NCBI GenBank assembly: GCA_910586625.1
Contig: CAJUIZ010000001.1
Span: 186,001 to 250,000, forward strand
Source of the DNA: an uncultured Christensenellaceae bacterium
GTDB taxonomy: Bacteria; Bacillota; Clostridia; Christensenellales; CAG-314
DNA length: 64,000 bases
Reading direction: 5' to 3'
This document shows positions 15,932-23,719 of the stretch, piece by piece. Every line of letters starts with the position of its first letter. Position 1 is the first letter of the stretch. Made by a program: the position numbers and the translations under genes. The notes under the pieces were generated by a model. The model did not search any database, was not told the origin of the DNA, and was given only the letters and a program-made list of their open reading frames with translations.

Positions 15932-16236
15932 TTTTTTTGAAACGCTACGCCGGACTTCTCCGTACGCTTCGCTTTTTTAATGCGTAATTAAGGTTACGCT
16001 TCGATAGACTTTTCGGCTACGCTACGCTCCGCTCGAAGTGACATAATAAAATGCTTGGTCAAAGCGACACAATTCGTTAAAATCAGTATTCGTATACGAA
16101 CAGCTCGTTGTTGCGTCAAATTAGTTGCGCGGCGCACATCCGAACATAATTGTTCGGCGTAAATCGGATTTTAATACGTTCAACCGAAATTACACATTAC
16201 GCGTTGAGCATTGCGCATTATAAAGGAAAAATAAAT
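15932..16236. other. Repeat-filled gap between tatD and the radical SAM gene
   Basis: About 305 bp with no gene. It holds one copy of the TCGAAGTGACATAAT repeat family (15990-16051) and one of the AATGCGTAAT family (16188-16213), which directly abuts the radical SAM ribosome site. The open frame continues upstream of the chosen radical SAM start but only through repeat sequence. Confidence 0.6.
15990..16051. repeat. Dispersed repeat, TCGAAGTGACATAAT family
   Basis: AAGGTTACGCTTCG, then CTACGCTACGCTCCGCTCGA and AGTGACATAATAAA; the second half is nearly identical to 23353-23386. Confidence 0.7.
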
Positions 16237-16836
16237 ATGGAAAACAATATTTACGTTTATACTCTCGGCAACAAAATTTATATCAACCTTACCAACCGCT
16301 GCTCCAATAGCTGCGACTTTTGCATACGCCGCGACCACCCTGACATGGACGGTCAGGTGCTTTGGATAAAAGACGAGCCGACGGTTGAAGAAGTTATAGA
16401 ACAGCTTCCCGAGAATTTGGACGACTACGACAACGAAATAGTTTTTTGCGGATACGGCGAGCCGACGTATAATCTCGATACGTTGGACGAAGTGGCAAGC
16501 TATCTGCATTGCATAGACAAGACCACCCGCATAAACACCAACGGGCAAGCAAACCTTATACACGGGCAGGACGTGACGGACGTTATTGTAACAAGCTGCG
16601 ACGTAATAAACGTGTCGCTGAACGAATGCACCGCCGCCAAATACCAACAGCATTGTAAAAGTAAGTTCGGCGAAAAAGCGTACGACGCTCTCATTGAATT
16701 TGCAAAGCTGTGCAAACAGCGCGGCGGCAACGTGGTGTTTTCCGTAGTGGACAGCATAGGCGAAGCGGACGTTGCGGAATGTAAGAAACTCGCCGAAAAG
16801 CTGGGTATTCCGTTAAGAATCCGCATAAAGAAATGA
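16237..16836 (+). CDS. TatD-associated radical SAM protein
   Basis: 199 residues from the ATG behind AAAGGAAAA; an in-frame extension to 16150 is repeat DNA and is rejected. The cluster motif C-S-N-S-C-D-F-C (C22, C26, C29) binds the 4Fe-4S cluster. G-Y-G-E-P-T matches the SAM-contacting G-G-E-P-type strand, and I-N-T-N-G-Q follows. Size and the D-V-I-N-V-S-L-N block match the short radical SAM family found next to TatD. Its reaction is unknown to me. It overlaps queH by four bases (ATGA), so the two are translationally coupled. Confidence 0.88.
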   Translation: MENNIYVYTLGNKIYINLTNRCSNSCDFCIRRDHPDMDGQVLWIKDEPTVEEVIEQLPENLDDYDNEIVFCGYGEPTYNLDTLDEVASYLHCIDKTTRINTNGQANLIHGQDVTDVIVTSCDVINVSLNECTAAKYQQHCKSKFGEKAYDALIEFAKLCKQRGGNVVFSVVDSIGEADVAECKKLAEKLGIPLRIRIKK

Positions 16837-17477
16837 ACGAAAATTACGATATTTTATTCGAGCGATATAAAAGCGAGATAGACGCCGACAATCCGCCCAA
16901 GCTGCTGCTGCACGCCTGCTGCGCGCCCTGCTCTACCTACTGCTTAACCCGCGTTTTGGACAAATTCGACGTTACGCTGTACTACTATAACGACAACATA
17001 ACGGACTGCGCCGAATGGCAAAAACGCTTGCACGAGCTGGAAAAGCTTGTAGCAATTGTAAACGAAAAACGGTTCGAAACGAAGCCGCTGCGCCAGTTAA
17101 AGCTGATTGTAAGCCCGTTTGACGCGGAAAAGTTTTTTGCCGCCGTTGTCGGACAGGAAAAGGAACGCGAAGGGGGCGCAAGGTGCGAAACGTGCTTTAA
17201 TCTGCGTTTGGCGGATACTGCAAAATACGCCGCGGATAACGGCTTCGGGCTGTTCGGCACTACGCTTAGCGTTTCACCCTACAAAAACAGCAGGCTGCTA
17301 AACGAAATAGGCGCGTCGCTGCAAACGGATACGGTAAAATGGCTGCCCGCCGACTTCAAAAAACGCGGCGGATACCTTGACAGCGTACGCCTGTCGCAAA
17401 AATACGGACTGTACCGCCAACACTACTGCGGCTGCGAGTTTTCGCTCAAACAAATGCAGTCGGACAATAAATATTAA
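16833..17477 (+). CDS. queH: Epoxyqueuosine reductase QueH
   Basis: 214 residues (DUF208). L-L-L-H-A-C-C-A-P-C-S at residues 24-34 and the later C-E-T-C and C-G-C pairs give the conserved cysteines for the Fe-S site and redox-active pair. QueH performs the last step of queuosine biosynthesis, reducing epoxyqueuosine in tRNA to queuosine, as the alternative to QueG. Coupled to the radical SAM gene by an ATGA overlap. No other que genes are in the window. Confidence 0.93.
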   Translation: MNENYDILFERYKSEIDADNPPKLLLHACCAPCSTYCLTRVLDKFDVTLYYYNDNITDCAEWQKRLHELEKLVAIVNEKRFETKPLRQLKLIVSPFDAEKFFAAVVGQEKEREGGARCETCFNLRLADTAKYAADNGFGLFGTTLSVSPYKNSRLLNEIGASLQTDTVKWLPADFKKRGGYLDSVRLSQKYGLYRQHYCGCEFSLKQMQSDNKY

Positions 17478-17482
17478 ATTAG

Positions 17483-17515
17483 AGCGGTTTGCTTCTTAAA
17501 AAGCAAACCGCTTTG
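17483..17515. terminator. Bidirectional terminator after queH
   Basis: AGCGGTTTGCTT (17483-17494) and AAGCAAACCGCT (17501-17512) form a perfect 12-bp stem with a six-base loop. Flanking T and A residues suit both strands; the minus-strand small gene converges here. Confidence 0.7.
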
Positions 17516-17568
17516 ATTATCGTTACCTGCAACAACATAAGCGTCGCGCCTTGTTTGCGCGCAAGCCG

Positions 17569-17820
17569 TTATTCTTCGTCGGACATATTGTCTATAAGCC
17601 ATTGCACGTCTTTTATTACGCCGTCAAACCTTTGCTTAGACAGATTGTATTTATACTCTTTTTTTCGCCATTGCTCACAGCCGCCGTTTACGTCGGTCAA
17701 TTTGTTTAGTACCGTGCAATAATAAGGTCCGCGATAAACCCAAAACGCAACACGCCCCTTGTAATAAACTTGCTTGCAGGCGTTGCAGCGAATACACTTA
17801 TTATTCTTCATTCTGCCCAT
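17569..17820 (-). CDS. Small four-cysteine protein, downstream paralogue
   Basis: 83 residues, basic, no signal or TM segment. C-I-R-C-N-A-C near residue 9, Y-Y-K-G, then a single Cys in P-Y-Y-C, and a final C-E-Q-W form a C-x2-C...C...C layout suggesting a small zinc-binding fold. The same spaced pattern (C-R-V-C, Y-I-K-G, L-C, C-E-K-F) occurs in the gene just upstream, so the two are tandem paralogues. Its start overlaps the end of that gene by 20 bases. A start nine bases downstream (M-K-N-N-K) is possible. Function unknown. Confidence 0.6.
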   Translation of the reverse strand: MGRMKNNKCIRCNACKQVYYKGRVAFWVYRGPYYCTVLNKLTDVNGGCEQWRKKEYKYNLSKQRFDGVIKDVQWLIDNMSDEE

Positions 17821-18073
17821 ACATATCTTCTTCCATTAGGCAGCGCAAGGCAGTTATCTGCAACAGCAGCTCATTTAGATAATACCGTGTGCGTCCGTGT
17901 AATCTTCTGCCTATACGTCGTTGTGCAAATTTTTCGCAACTATCCTTTACGTTAACCATTGTTCTCGTTTCACGACACAGCCCCGAATCCACGGGCTTAA
18001 ACCGCTTGTCCCCTTTGATATAAAATCTTTCAAAAGCTTTACATACGCGACATTTTTCATTATCGTCTGTCAT
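17801..18073 (-). CDS. Small four-cysteine protein, upstream paralogue
   Basis: 90 residues from the ATG behind GGGGGGATTGAGC; a longer frame to 18145 would start without a ribosome site. The first half has C-R-V-C, F-Y-I-K-G, G-L-C, and S-C-E-K-F, matching its neighbour. The C-terminal half is a likely amphipathic helix (Y-L-N-E-L-L-L-Q-I-T-A-L-R-C-L). A perfect palindrome (18145-18165) lies upstream, between this gene and a broken XRE regulator. Function unknown; size and context suggest phage or plasmid-like accessory DNA. Confidence 0.6.
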   Translation of the reverse strand: MTDDNEKCRVCKAFERFYIKGDKRFKPVDSGLCRETRTMVNVKDSCEKFAQRRIGRRLHGRTRYYLNELLLQITALRCLMEEDMYGQNEE

Positions 18074-18144
18074 GCTCAATCCCCCCCATTGCCTTGATTT
18101 CTTGTTTTCTTTAATTATAATTGTTTCAGGGGAAAATTTTAGCA

Positions 18145-18165
18145 TTTATCTCAAAATGAGATAAA
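18145..18165. promoter_or_regulatory. Operator-like palindrome
   Basis: TTTATCTCA, AAA, TGAGATAAA: a perfect 9-3-9 inverted repeat, in the divergent region between the four-Cys genes and the XRE remnant. Its form is that of a dimeric repressor site. Confidence 0.5.
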
Positions 18166-18177
18166 AATTTTTAATAA

Positions 18178-18372
18178 CCGTCATTAAAAGAATTACGCGA
18201 TAAATACGGCTTAGATCAACAACTAATTGCCGAATTACTGCATATAAAACAAAAAACTTACTCTCAGTACGAAAACGGAGTAAGAGACCTGCCATTAGAA
18301 TACTTGATTGAACTGTCGAAAATATATTCCGTATCCACCGATTATATTTTGGGGTTGCGAAACGATCTGTAA
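18178..18372 (+). pseudogene. XRE-family regulator lacking its start
   Basis: The plus-strand frame encodes a nearly complete XRE helix-turn-helix: L-K-E-L-R-D-K-Y-G-L-D-Q-Q-L-I-A-E-L-L, then Y-S-Q-Y-E-N-G-V-R-D-L-P-L-E and V-S-T-D-Y-I-L-G-L. Two consecutive in-frame TAA codons precede it at 18172-18177 and no ATG, GTG or TTG lies in frame before the first recognition helices. Either the start was lost by a small indel in the A/T-rich stretch, or an unusual start is used. The adjacent palindrome may be its former operator. Confidence 0.6.
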
Positions 18373-18406
18373 AAAACGACTTGAAGCTTGCTTCAAGTCG
18401 TTTTTT
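18371..18406. terminator. Bidirectional terminator
   Basis: AAAAAACGACTTGAAGC (18371-18387) is perfectly repeated inverted as GCTTCAAGTCGTTTTTT (18390-18406). It ends the XRE remnant and, on the other strand, the ABC exporter operon. Confidence 0.85.
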
Positions 18407-18443
18407 ATTATTAACCGCTGCACTGAACACATGAATTGTGCGG

Positions 18444-20231
18444 TTATTTAAGAAGCTCGTACTGCGAATTGTAAATCTTGGTATAAAAGCCGTTTTTTGC
18501 CATAAGCTGCTTGTGCGTGCCTTGCTCTATCACTTCGCCGTTGTTAATTACGAGTATTACGTCGGAATTGACTATCGTAGATAATCGGTGCGCTATTACA
18601 AAGCTTGTGCGCCCCTTCAATAATTCGTCCATAGCGCGTTGAATAAGTATTTCCGTACGGGTATCAACATTGCTGGTAGCTTCGTCCAAAATAAGCATTT
18701 TGCGGTTGGCAAGGTAGCTACGCGCTATAGTCAACAGCTGCTTTTGTCCGCTGCTTATGTTTGTGCTTTCTTCGTTTATTACCGTATCGTACCCCTGCGG
18801 CAGCGTTTCTATGAAGAAATCGGCGTGAGCTTTTTTTGCGGCTTCGACTACTTCGTCAAAAGTAGCGTCATCCTTGCCGTAGGCTATGTTGTCGTAAACC
18901 GTCCCGTTGAAAAGCCATGTGTCCTGCAATACCATACCGAACTGTTCGCGCAGAGCCGCCCTATCCATCTCGGAAGTATCCACGCCGTCTATCGTAATCT
19001 TACCTTCGTCGATGTCGTAAAAACGCATAAGCAGGTTTACTATCGTGGTTTTGCCGCCGCCCGTAGGCCCTACAAGCGCGACCTTCTGCCCTGCCTTGAC
19101 CGTTAGGTTCAAATCCTTGATTAACGGCTTGTCCTTGTCGTAGGAAAAGTAAACGTGGTCGAACACGACTTCACCCGCTCCGCGCGGAACTTCGTCGCTT
19201 TCCGCCTTGGACATTTCTTCACGGTCGAGCAAGGCGTACACACGGTTGGCACAGGCAAGCGTATGCTGAATGGAGCCCATACCGTTGGCAATGCTTTCCA
19301 AGGGGCCTGCAAACATTTTTGCAAGCAGGATAACTTCCATAACGTCGCCCACGCTTACCAATCCGTTTATTGCAAGAATACCGCCCGCGATACACACGGC
19401 GACGTAGGCTATATTGTTGGTTAACGCTATTATAGGCTGGATAAGTCCCGACAGGTAGTAGCCGCGGCGAACCTTGGCACGGTACTTATCGGAAATCTCG
19501 TCGCAAATTTTCTTTTGCCGTTCTTCCAAATTGAACGCCTTGACTGTGTCGAAGCCCGTATAGTCTTCTTCGATGAAAGCGTACAAATTGCCGTTGACCT
19601 TTCGGAAATCGTGCCAACTCTTTTCGCTTTTGGACGATATAAACGCCGACAGAAATATAGACAGCGGCACAAGCACTACTACGGCGGTTGCCATTATCCA
19701 GTTGATGGAATACAAGCAATAGGTTATAACCACTATGCGCACTAAGCCGTTTAGCAATGTTTCGATAATGACGTACACGGTGTTGGACATATTGGAAACG
19801 TCATTCATCATACGCGACAATATCTCGCCGTTGGGAGTACTGTCGACAAAGCTTACCGGCAGACGTTGAAGCTTGTCACTTATTCTTATACGCAAACCCT
19901 TGGTAAAAAACCGCGACGCAATATTAGTCATAAGCACGGTCATAGCAATAGACAGCAATGACGAGCCGACATACGCCAACGCAAGATTTACGGACAAATT
20001 GCCCATTTGCACAAAATCGATAGGCGTGCCTTTTGCGCCGTAGTTGTATATCATATTGGTGAGATCGTTGACAATCTGCGGCGCGAGAACGCCTAACCAC
20101 ACCGAACCGCAGCATATCAACCCGGCAATCGCTATTGCCCAAGCAATGGGCTTTAAGTCGCGAACAAGCCGTTTTATCGTTTTCCAAGCGGAGTATTCTT
20201 TTTTTGCTTTGGGAGTTTTCGCTTTACTCAT
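18444..20231 (-). CDS. Heterodimeric ABC exporter subunit with canonical catalytic glutamate
   Basis: 595 residues: six-TM exporter domain (about 35-330) then a nucleotide-binding domain (about 355-595). Walker A is G-P-T-G-G-G-K-T-T, Walker B is L-I-L-D-E-A with the catalytic Glu, and the signature is the non-canonical S-S-G-Q. The partner at 20224-21945 has the reverse: S-G-G-Q but Asp in place of the Glu. This is the pattern of asymmetric exporters such as BmrCD and TM287/288, in which one of the two ATP sites is degenerate. The genes overlap by eight bases. Likely a multidrug or peptide exporter; substrate not predictable. Confidence 0.9.
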   Translation of the reverse strand: MSKAKTPKAKKEYSAWKTIKRLVRDLKPIAWAIAIAGLICCGSVWLGVLAPQIVNDLTNMIYNYGAKGTPIDFVQMGNLSVNLALAYVGSSLLSIAMTVLMTNIASRFFTKGLRIRISDKLQRLPVSFVDSTPNGEILSRMMNDVSNMSNTVYVIIETLLNGLVRIVVITYCLYSINWIMATAVVVLVPLSIFLSAFISSKSEKSWHDFRKVNGNLYAFIEEDYTGFDTVKAFNLEERQKKICDEISDKYRAKVRRGYYLSGLIQPIIALTNNIAYVAVCIAGGILAINGLVSVGDVMEVILLAKMFAGPLESIANGMGSIQHTLACANRVYALLDREEMSKAESDEVPRGAGEVVFDHVYFSYDKDKPLIKDLNLTVKAGQKVALVGPTGGGKTTIVNLLMRFYDIDEGKITIDGVDTSEMDRAALREQFGMVLQDTWLFNGTVYDNIAYGKDDATFDEVVEAAKKAHADFFIETLPQGYDTVINEESTNISSGQKQLLTIARSYLANRKMLILDEATSNVDTRTEILIQRAMDELLKGRTSFVIAHRLSTIVNSDVILVINNGEVIEQGTHKQLMAKNGFYTKIYNSQYELLK

Positions 20232-21945
20232 TGATGCCGCCTCCCATCTGACTGTCGTAAATTTCCTTGTAGGTTTTACAAGTTTGCAAAAGCTGTTTGT
20301 GCGTGCCTACGCCCACAATTCTGCCGTTATCCATAACGTACACTTTGTCGCAGCGCATAGCCGTCGCCGAACGTTGGGTAACGATAATCTGCGTTTTGCC
20401 GACAAGATCTTTGTTTAGCTCCTTACGGAGATTGGCTTCCGTAAGATAGTCGAGCGCGGAAAAGCTATCGTCGAATATGTACAGCGACGCAGGCTTGATT
20501 ATGGCGCGCGCTATATTGATACGCTGCTTTTGTCCGCCGGAAATATTGCTTCCCGATTGCGTCAGCTTGAAGTCTAAGCCTTCTTCCTTGCCTTCGACGA
20601 AATCCGTCATCTGCGCGATTCTCAGGGCTTCCCGAACCTGTTCGTCGGTAGCGTCCTTGTTGCCCATCTTGACGTTATCTGCCACCGTACCTTCGAATAT
20701 CATACTTTTTTGCAATGCCACGGACACGTTGTCGCGCACTATAGCGGGGGTAAGCTCGCAGTAATTCTTTCCGCCGAACGTGCGTTTCCCTTGCGTAGTC
20801 GAGTAGAAATCCAACAGCAGCTTGACAAGGGTTGTTTTACCGCTGCCCGTGCCGCCGATTATACCAACTATGTCGCCTTCCGCAATATCCAGCGAAATGT
20901 TGCTAAGCGCGTTATTAGCCGACCCCGGATATGCGAAAGACACGTCGTCGAAAGAAATGTCTCCCTTTAATGCCTGACAAACGGAGTTGTCGGCTTCGAC
21001 GTCCTTTATATCAAGTATGGCGGAAATTCTTTTCATACTGACCTTGACGTGCGGAACGAAAGATATCGTCCAAGACAGCACCAAAACGGCGTTGGCAATA
21101 AGAGCTATGTACTGAATAGTCGCAAGAATGTCGCCCGCCTTCAACGACGGATTAGATTGTACGCGCAGCGCGCCGACATAAATTATCACTACCGTAGCGA
21201 CGTTAAGGAACAATGACGCTATCGGGCTTACCAGTCCGCTAATTGTATTTGCTCGGACAAAGCTGTTGTTCATCTCGCTGGTGGCCTTAGCCGTACGCTT
21301 GTGCTCGTACGCGTCCTTGTCGAACGCCCGAACAACACGCACGCCCGAGAGTCGTTCGCGAATTATACGGTTTTGCACGTCGGTGTACTCGTCGCCGCGC
21401 TGCCAGTGTTTTTCGAGACTGCTTGTAATAAGCGTGGTGACGATTAGAACCGCCACCGAAATGCCGAGCAGTATCAGCGGCAAAGCCCAATCGCCCTTGA
21501 AAGACAGCGCTATACCGCCTACAAACATTATGGGGCAGGTTATCATAACGTACGGGATTTGCGAAATTGTTTCTTCTATCCAACCTATGTCGTCCGTCGT
21601 ACGCGTAATTAAGCTGCCTGTGCCTATTTCGGAAAACTGCTCGAAGGTGAGAGTATTGACCTTGTTAAACACCGTTTTACGCATATTAACGGCTATTTTG
21701 GAAGAAAAATTACTGGATATGCGGTTGGTTATCAGTGCGCATGTTAAAGCCGCTACCGCAAGAGCTATCATAACGCCGCCTTCCCTTAACACGTACGGAA
21801 GGTCGCCGTTTTTTATGCCGACTTCTACTATGTTGCTCATTACGTAAGGCATAAACAACGACGCAAGAGTGGACAAAGCGTATAGAACCATCAGCAAGAC
21901 GATTTCTTTATAAAACGGTTTGATAAATTTGAGTAAATGCTTCAT
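20224..21945 (-). CDS. Heterodimeric ABC exporter subunit with degenerate ATP site
   Basis: 573 residues: six-TM domain followed by a nucleotide-binding domain with G-G-T-G-S-G-K-T-T (Walker A), N-I-S-G-G-Q-K-Q-R (signature) and Y-I-F-D-D-S-F-S-A-L-D, where Asp replaces the catalytic Glu. First gene of the exporter operon. It is preceded by a leader of about 340 nt that contains a 30-codon ORF (22162-22254) and an intrinsic terminator (22097-22144). That order, leader peptide, terminator, heterodimeric exporter, parallels bmrB-bmrCD of Bacillus subtilis, where ribosome stalling by antibiotics induces the exporter. Confidence 0.9.
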   Translation of the reverse strand: MKHLLKFIKPFYKEIVLLMVLYALSTLASLFMPYVMSNIVEVGIKNGDLPYVLREGGVMIALAVAALTCALITNRISSNFSSKIAVNMRKTVFNKVNTLTFEQFSEIGTGSLITRTTDDIGWIEETISQIPYVMITCPIMFVGGIALSFKGDWALPLILLGISVAVLIVTTLITSSLEKHWQRGDEYTDVQNRIIRERLSGVRVVRAFDKDAYEHKRTAKATSEMNNSFVRANTISGLVSPIASLFLNVATVVIIYVGALRVQSNPSLKAGDILATIQYIALIANAVLVLSWTISFVPHVKVSMKRISAILDIKDVEADNSVCQALKGDISFDDVSFAYPGSANNALSNISLDIAEGDIVGIIGGTGSGKTTLVKLLLDFYSTTQGKRTFGGKNYCELTPAIVRDNVSVALQKSMIFEGTVADNVKMGNKDATDEQVREALRIAQMTDFVEGKEEGLDFKLTQSGSNISGGQKQRINIARAIIKPASLYIFDDSFSALDYLTEANLRKELNKDLVGKTQIIVTQRSATAMRCDKVYVMDNGRIVGVGTHKQLLQTCKTYKEIYDSQMGGGINE

Positions 21946-22096
21946 ATAAAATTCCTTGACTGCCCTGCCGCGGAAAGCAGGTTTGAAAAAATTGTTAACC
22001 GCTTAAAGGGAAGTCTACCGCAACGCATTGAAATCAAGCAATCAACATATCGTTGAGTGTGCGCTTCAAAATCCAAACAAAACGTTGAGTAATATG

Positions 22097-22144
22097 CAAA
22101 AAAACAAAAAAATTGCGCTTCCCCTCAGACTTGTGGGAAACGCA
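22097..22144 (-). terminator. Candidate attenuator upstream of the ABC exporter
   Basis: On the minus strand TGCGTTTCCC (22144-22135) pairs with GGGAAGCGCA (22123-22114), one G-U pair, and is followed by ATTTTTTTGTTTTTTT. It starts 17 nt after the stop codon of the 30-codon leader ORF and about 150 nt before the exporter start. GTGGAAGCAC inside the leader ORF resembles the 3' arm and could pair with the 5' arm as an antiterminator. Confidence 0.7.
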
Positions 22145-22161
22145 TTGCAATGTACACTTAT

Positions 22162-22254
22162 CTATTTTACAATTCCGTATAAAAAGATCGGCGAGCAAAA
22201 GTGCTTCCACATATCCGTATTCGTTTTAAGTTGTAATATATCAAGTTTCGTCAC
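22162..22254 (-). CDS. Putative leader peptide of the ABC exporter operon (30 aa)
   Basis: 30 codons starting with GTG, preceded by the very strong ribosome site AAAGGAGGTGA and by a promoter at 22294-22323. The peptide begins M-T-K-L-D-I-L-Q-L-K and ends F-L-Y-G-I-V-K; no protein family is recognised. An exceptionally good ribosome site on so short a frame, with an intrinsic terminator right behind it, suggests that its translation is sensed rather than its product used. It could alternatively be the stub of a truncated gene. Confidence 0.55.
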   Translation of the reverse strand: MTKLDILQLKTNTDMWKHFCSPIFLYGIVK

Positions 22255-22293
22255 GGTTTGCTCACCTCCTTTGTAATTATTTTTGTTATATTT

Positions 22294-22323
22294 ATATTAT
22301 CACGCTGAATATTGTTAAGTCAA
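22294..22323 (-). promoter_or_regulatory. Promoter of the exporter leader
   Basis: Minus strand: TTGACT (22323-22318), 18 bases, TAATAT (22299-22294). Confidence 0.6.
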
Positions 22324-22343
22324 GCGATAAATGCCAATTTATT

Positions 22344-22904
22344 TTAACAAATTTTCGTCGCTGCCGCCAACGCTTCTTGATTGGAATTTTGGATAATTTC
22401 CATCATTTTTTCCGCCATTTTATCTACCACTAATTTGCCGAACGGGTTTTTTACGTAGATATGCGTAGCAATCCAGCTGTTGCTTACCTCTTCGCCGAAC
22501 TTTTCGTTTAGCCCGGCAATTTCGCCCATAGGTCCGCTTATCCAAGCAATTATTATCGCAAATACCAAGTAAACGATAACAACACCCAAAAGCGCGCCCA
22601 CAAGACGGTTGACTATGTTTATGGACCGTTTGCGCGTAATGATTTTGCGCAGGATAAAGAATACCAGTCCGCAGGCAATCAACAAAATGAACGCGGAGAT
22701 AATGACGGCGACAAGCGAACGAACGCTATCGCTCATTTTGGCGGTCATCATCCACCCCTGCACTACGGGCGACAGAAACGACGTTCCCATTGTGACGACA
22801 ACCAATCCCAAAATAGAGAACAGCGGCTTCAAAAAGCCCTTTATAAGCCCCAACACTATACCTACGGCAAGCGCGGCTATAAAAATCCAATCTAATGCGT
22901 TCAT
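22344..22904 (-). CDS. CvpA-family membrane protein
   Basis: 186 residues, four TM segments (about 7-25, 28-48, 66-88, 103-125) and a C-terminal amphipathic tail, the usual CvpA/colicin-V-production layout; N-A-L-D-W-I-F at the start and the G-x-x-x-G-x-x-K in helix 1 fit. The biochemical role of the family is not settled; links to biofilm and envelope stress are reported. The promoter at 22911-22938 puts transcription start on the A of the ATG, and no ribosome site exists, so the mRNA is probably leaderless. Confidence 0.85.
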   Translation of the reverse strand: MNALDWIFIAALAVGIVLGLIKGFLKPLFSILGLVVVTMGTSFLSPVVQGWMMTAKMSDSVRSLVAVIISAFILLIACGLVFFILRKIITRKRSINIVNRLVGALLGVVIVYLVFAIIIAWISGPMGEIAGLNEKFGEEVSNSWIATHIYVKNPFGKLVVDKMAEKMMEIIQNSNQEALAAATKIC

Positions 22905-22910
22905 ACCACT

Positions 22911-22938
22911 ATTATACCCAACAAAGCGTTTTTGTCAA
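22911..22938 (-). promoter_or_regulatory. Consensus promoter giving a leaderless cvpA mRNA
   Basis: Minus strand: TTGACA (22938-22933), 16 bases, TATAAT (22916-22911), then only six bases (AGTGGT) before the ATG. Confidence 0.75.
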
Positions 22939-23266
22939 CCGTCCGCAAACCGTTTTGTGCGCATATTGTGCGAACGAACAAACGCGTGCAACAAGCCGCA
23001 TTGGTTTTTATGTGACGCCGCGCTATTTTAATGCGTAATTCGTAATGCGCAATGCGTAAATAAAAAAGCCCGTTTGGCAACGGGCTTACAAAGTGACATT
23101 GCTAATATTTGTAGAAAGGACATAAATATACCTTGTCCTTAGCCGAGCGACGACAGGAACGTACGCCGCAACATTCGGTGTCCTTTGCCGAAACATTTAT
23201 TGAACGTAGTGAATATAAACGTCATTTCGAGCGTAATGAGCTTGGCGCGCCGCACTATTTTTTTAC

Positions 23267-23329
23267 AAGGTTACGCCTCGCTGGACTTCTCCACGCGGGG
23301 CTTACGCCCCTTGGTCGAAGTGACATAAT
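23267..23329. repeat. Dispersed repeat, TCGAAGTGACATAAT family
   Basis: Begins AAGGTTACGCCTCGCTGGAC and ends TTGGTCGAAGTGACATAAT, with a variable GC-rich hairpin (GGGGCTTACGCCCC) in the middle. The copy at 23462-23530 has the same ends and a different middle. Confidence 0.75.
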
Positions 23330-23427
23330 GCAGTTTCGGTGCGCTGGATTTCTCGACTACGCTACGCTCCGCTCGAAGTAACATTGTAGAAAAGATGTCC
23401 CTACGTATTTCTAATGCGAAATTAAAG

Positions 23428-23457
23428 AAGCCCGTTTGGCAACGGGCTTGCGTTTTT
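23428..23457 (+). terminator. Terminator-like hairpin (second of two identical copies)
   Basis: AAGCCCGTT and AACGGGCTT flank TGGC, followed by GCGTTTTTTT. The first copy at 23066-23087 has no T-run. No obvious plus-strand gene ends here. Confidence 0.45.
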
Positions 23458-23461
23458 TTAT

Positions 23462-23530
23462 AAGGTTACGCTGCGCTGGACTTCTCCGCGCGCGACACTG
23501 ACGTGTTGCTTGGTCGAAGTGACATAATAA
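23462..23530. repeat. Dispersed repeat, TCGAAGTGACATAAT family
   Basis: Same ends as 23267-23329, but the centre is GCGCGCGACACTGACGTGTT. Related shorter or diverged copies lie at 15990-16051, 23341-23386, 40801-40870 and about 50576-50596. Confidence 0.75.
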
Positions 23531-23719
23531 ATATTATTACTGCAATTAGTCTTATCGCTTCTACCAGCCAAAATCAAGAGCGAGTGGGTACCGTTTTTAC
23601 GCCTTTGAGCCGTAGGCGAAACACGAGCCGCGTTAAGCCAATCGCCACAGTGTGGCGTTGGTAGCAAGGCGAGAGCAAGGGCTGTGCCCGCAGCTTAAAA
23701 AACGGAATACACGAGCGAG

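Larger units (their letters stand above)
22939..23719. other. Repeat-rich intergenic block between cvpA and argS
   Basis: About 780 bp with no supported gene. It contains the AATGCGTAAT family (23029-23060), two copies of an identical hairpin AAGCCCGTT-tggc-AACGGGCTT (23066-23087 and 23428-23449, the second followed by GCGTTTTTTT), and three members of the TCGAAGTGACATAAT family (23267-23329, 23341-23386, 23462-23530). This is the densest repeat cluster in the window. Open frames inside it are made of repeat DNA. Confidence 0.7.

Noticed and set aside
16150..16236. N-terminal extension of the radical SAM protein
   Set aside because: The extra 29 codons lie in dispersed repeat DNA and precede the true ribosome site AAAGGAAAA.
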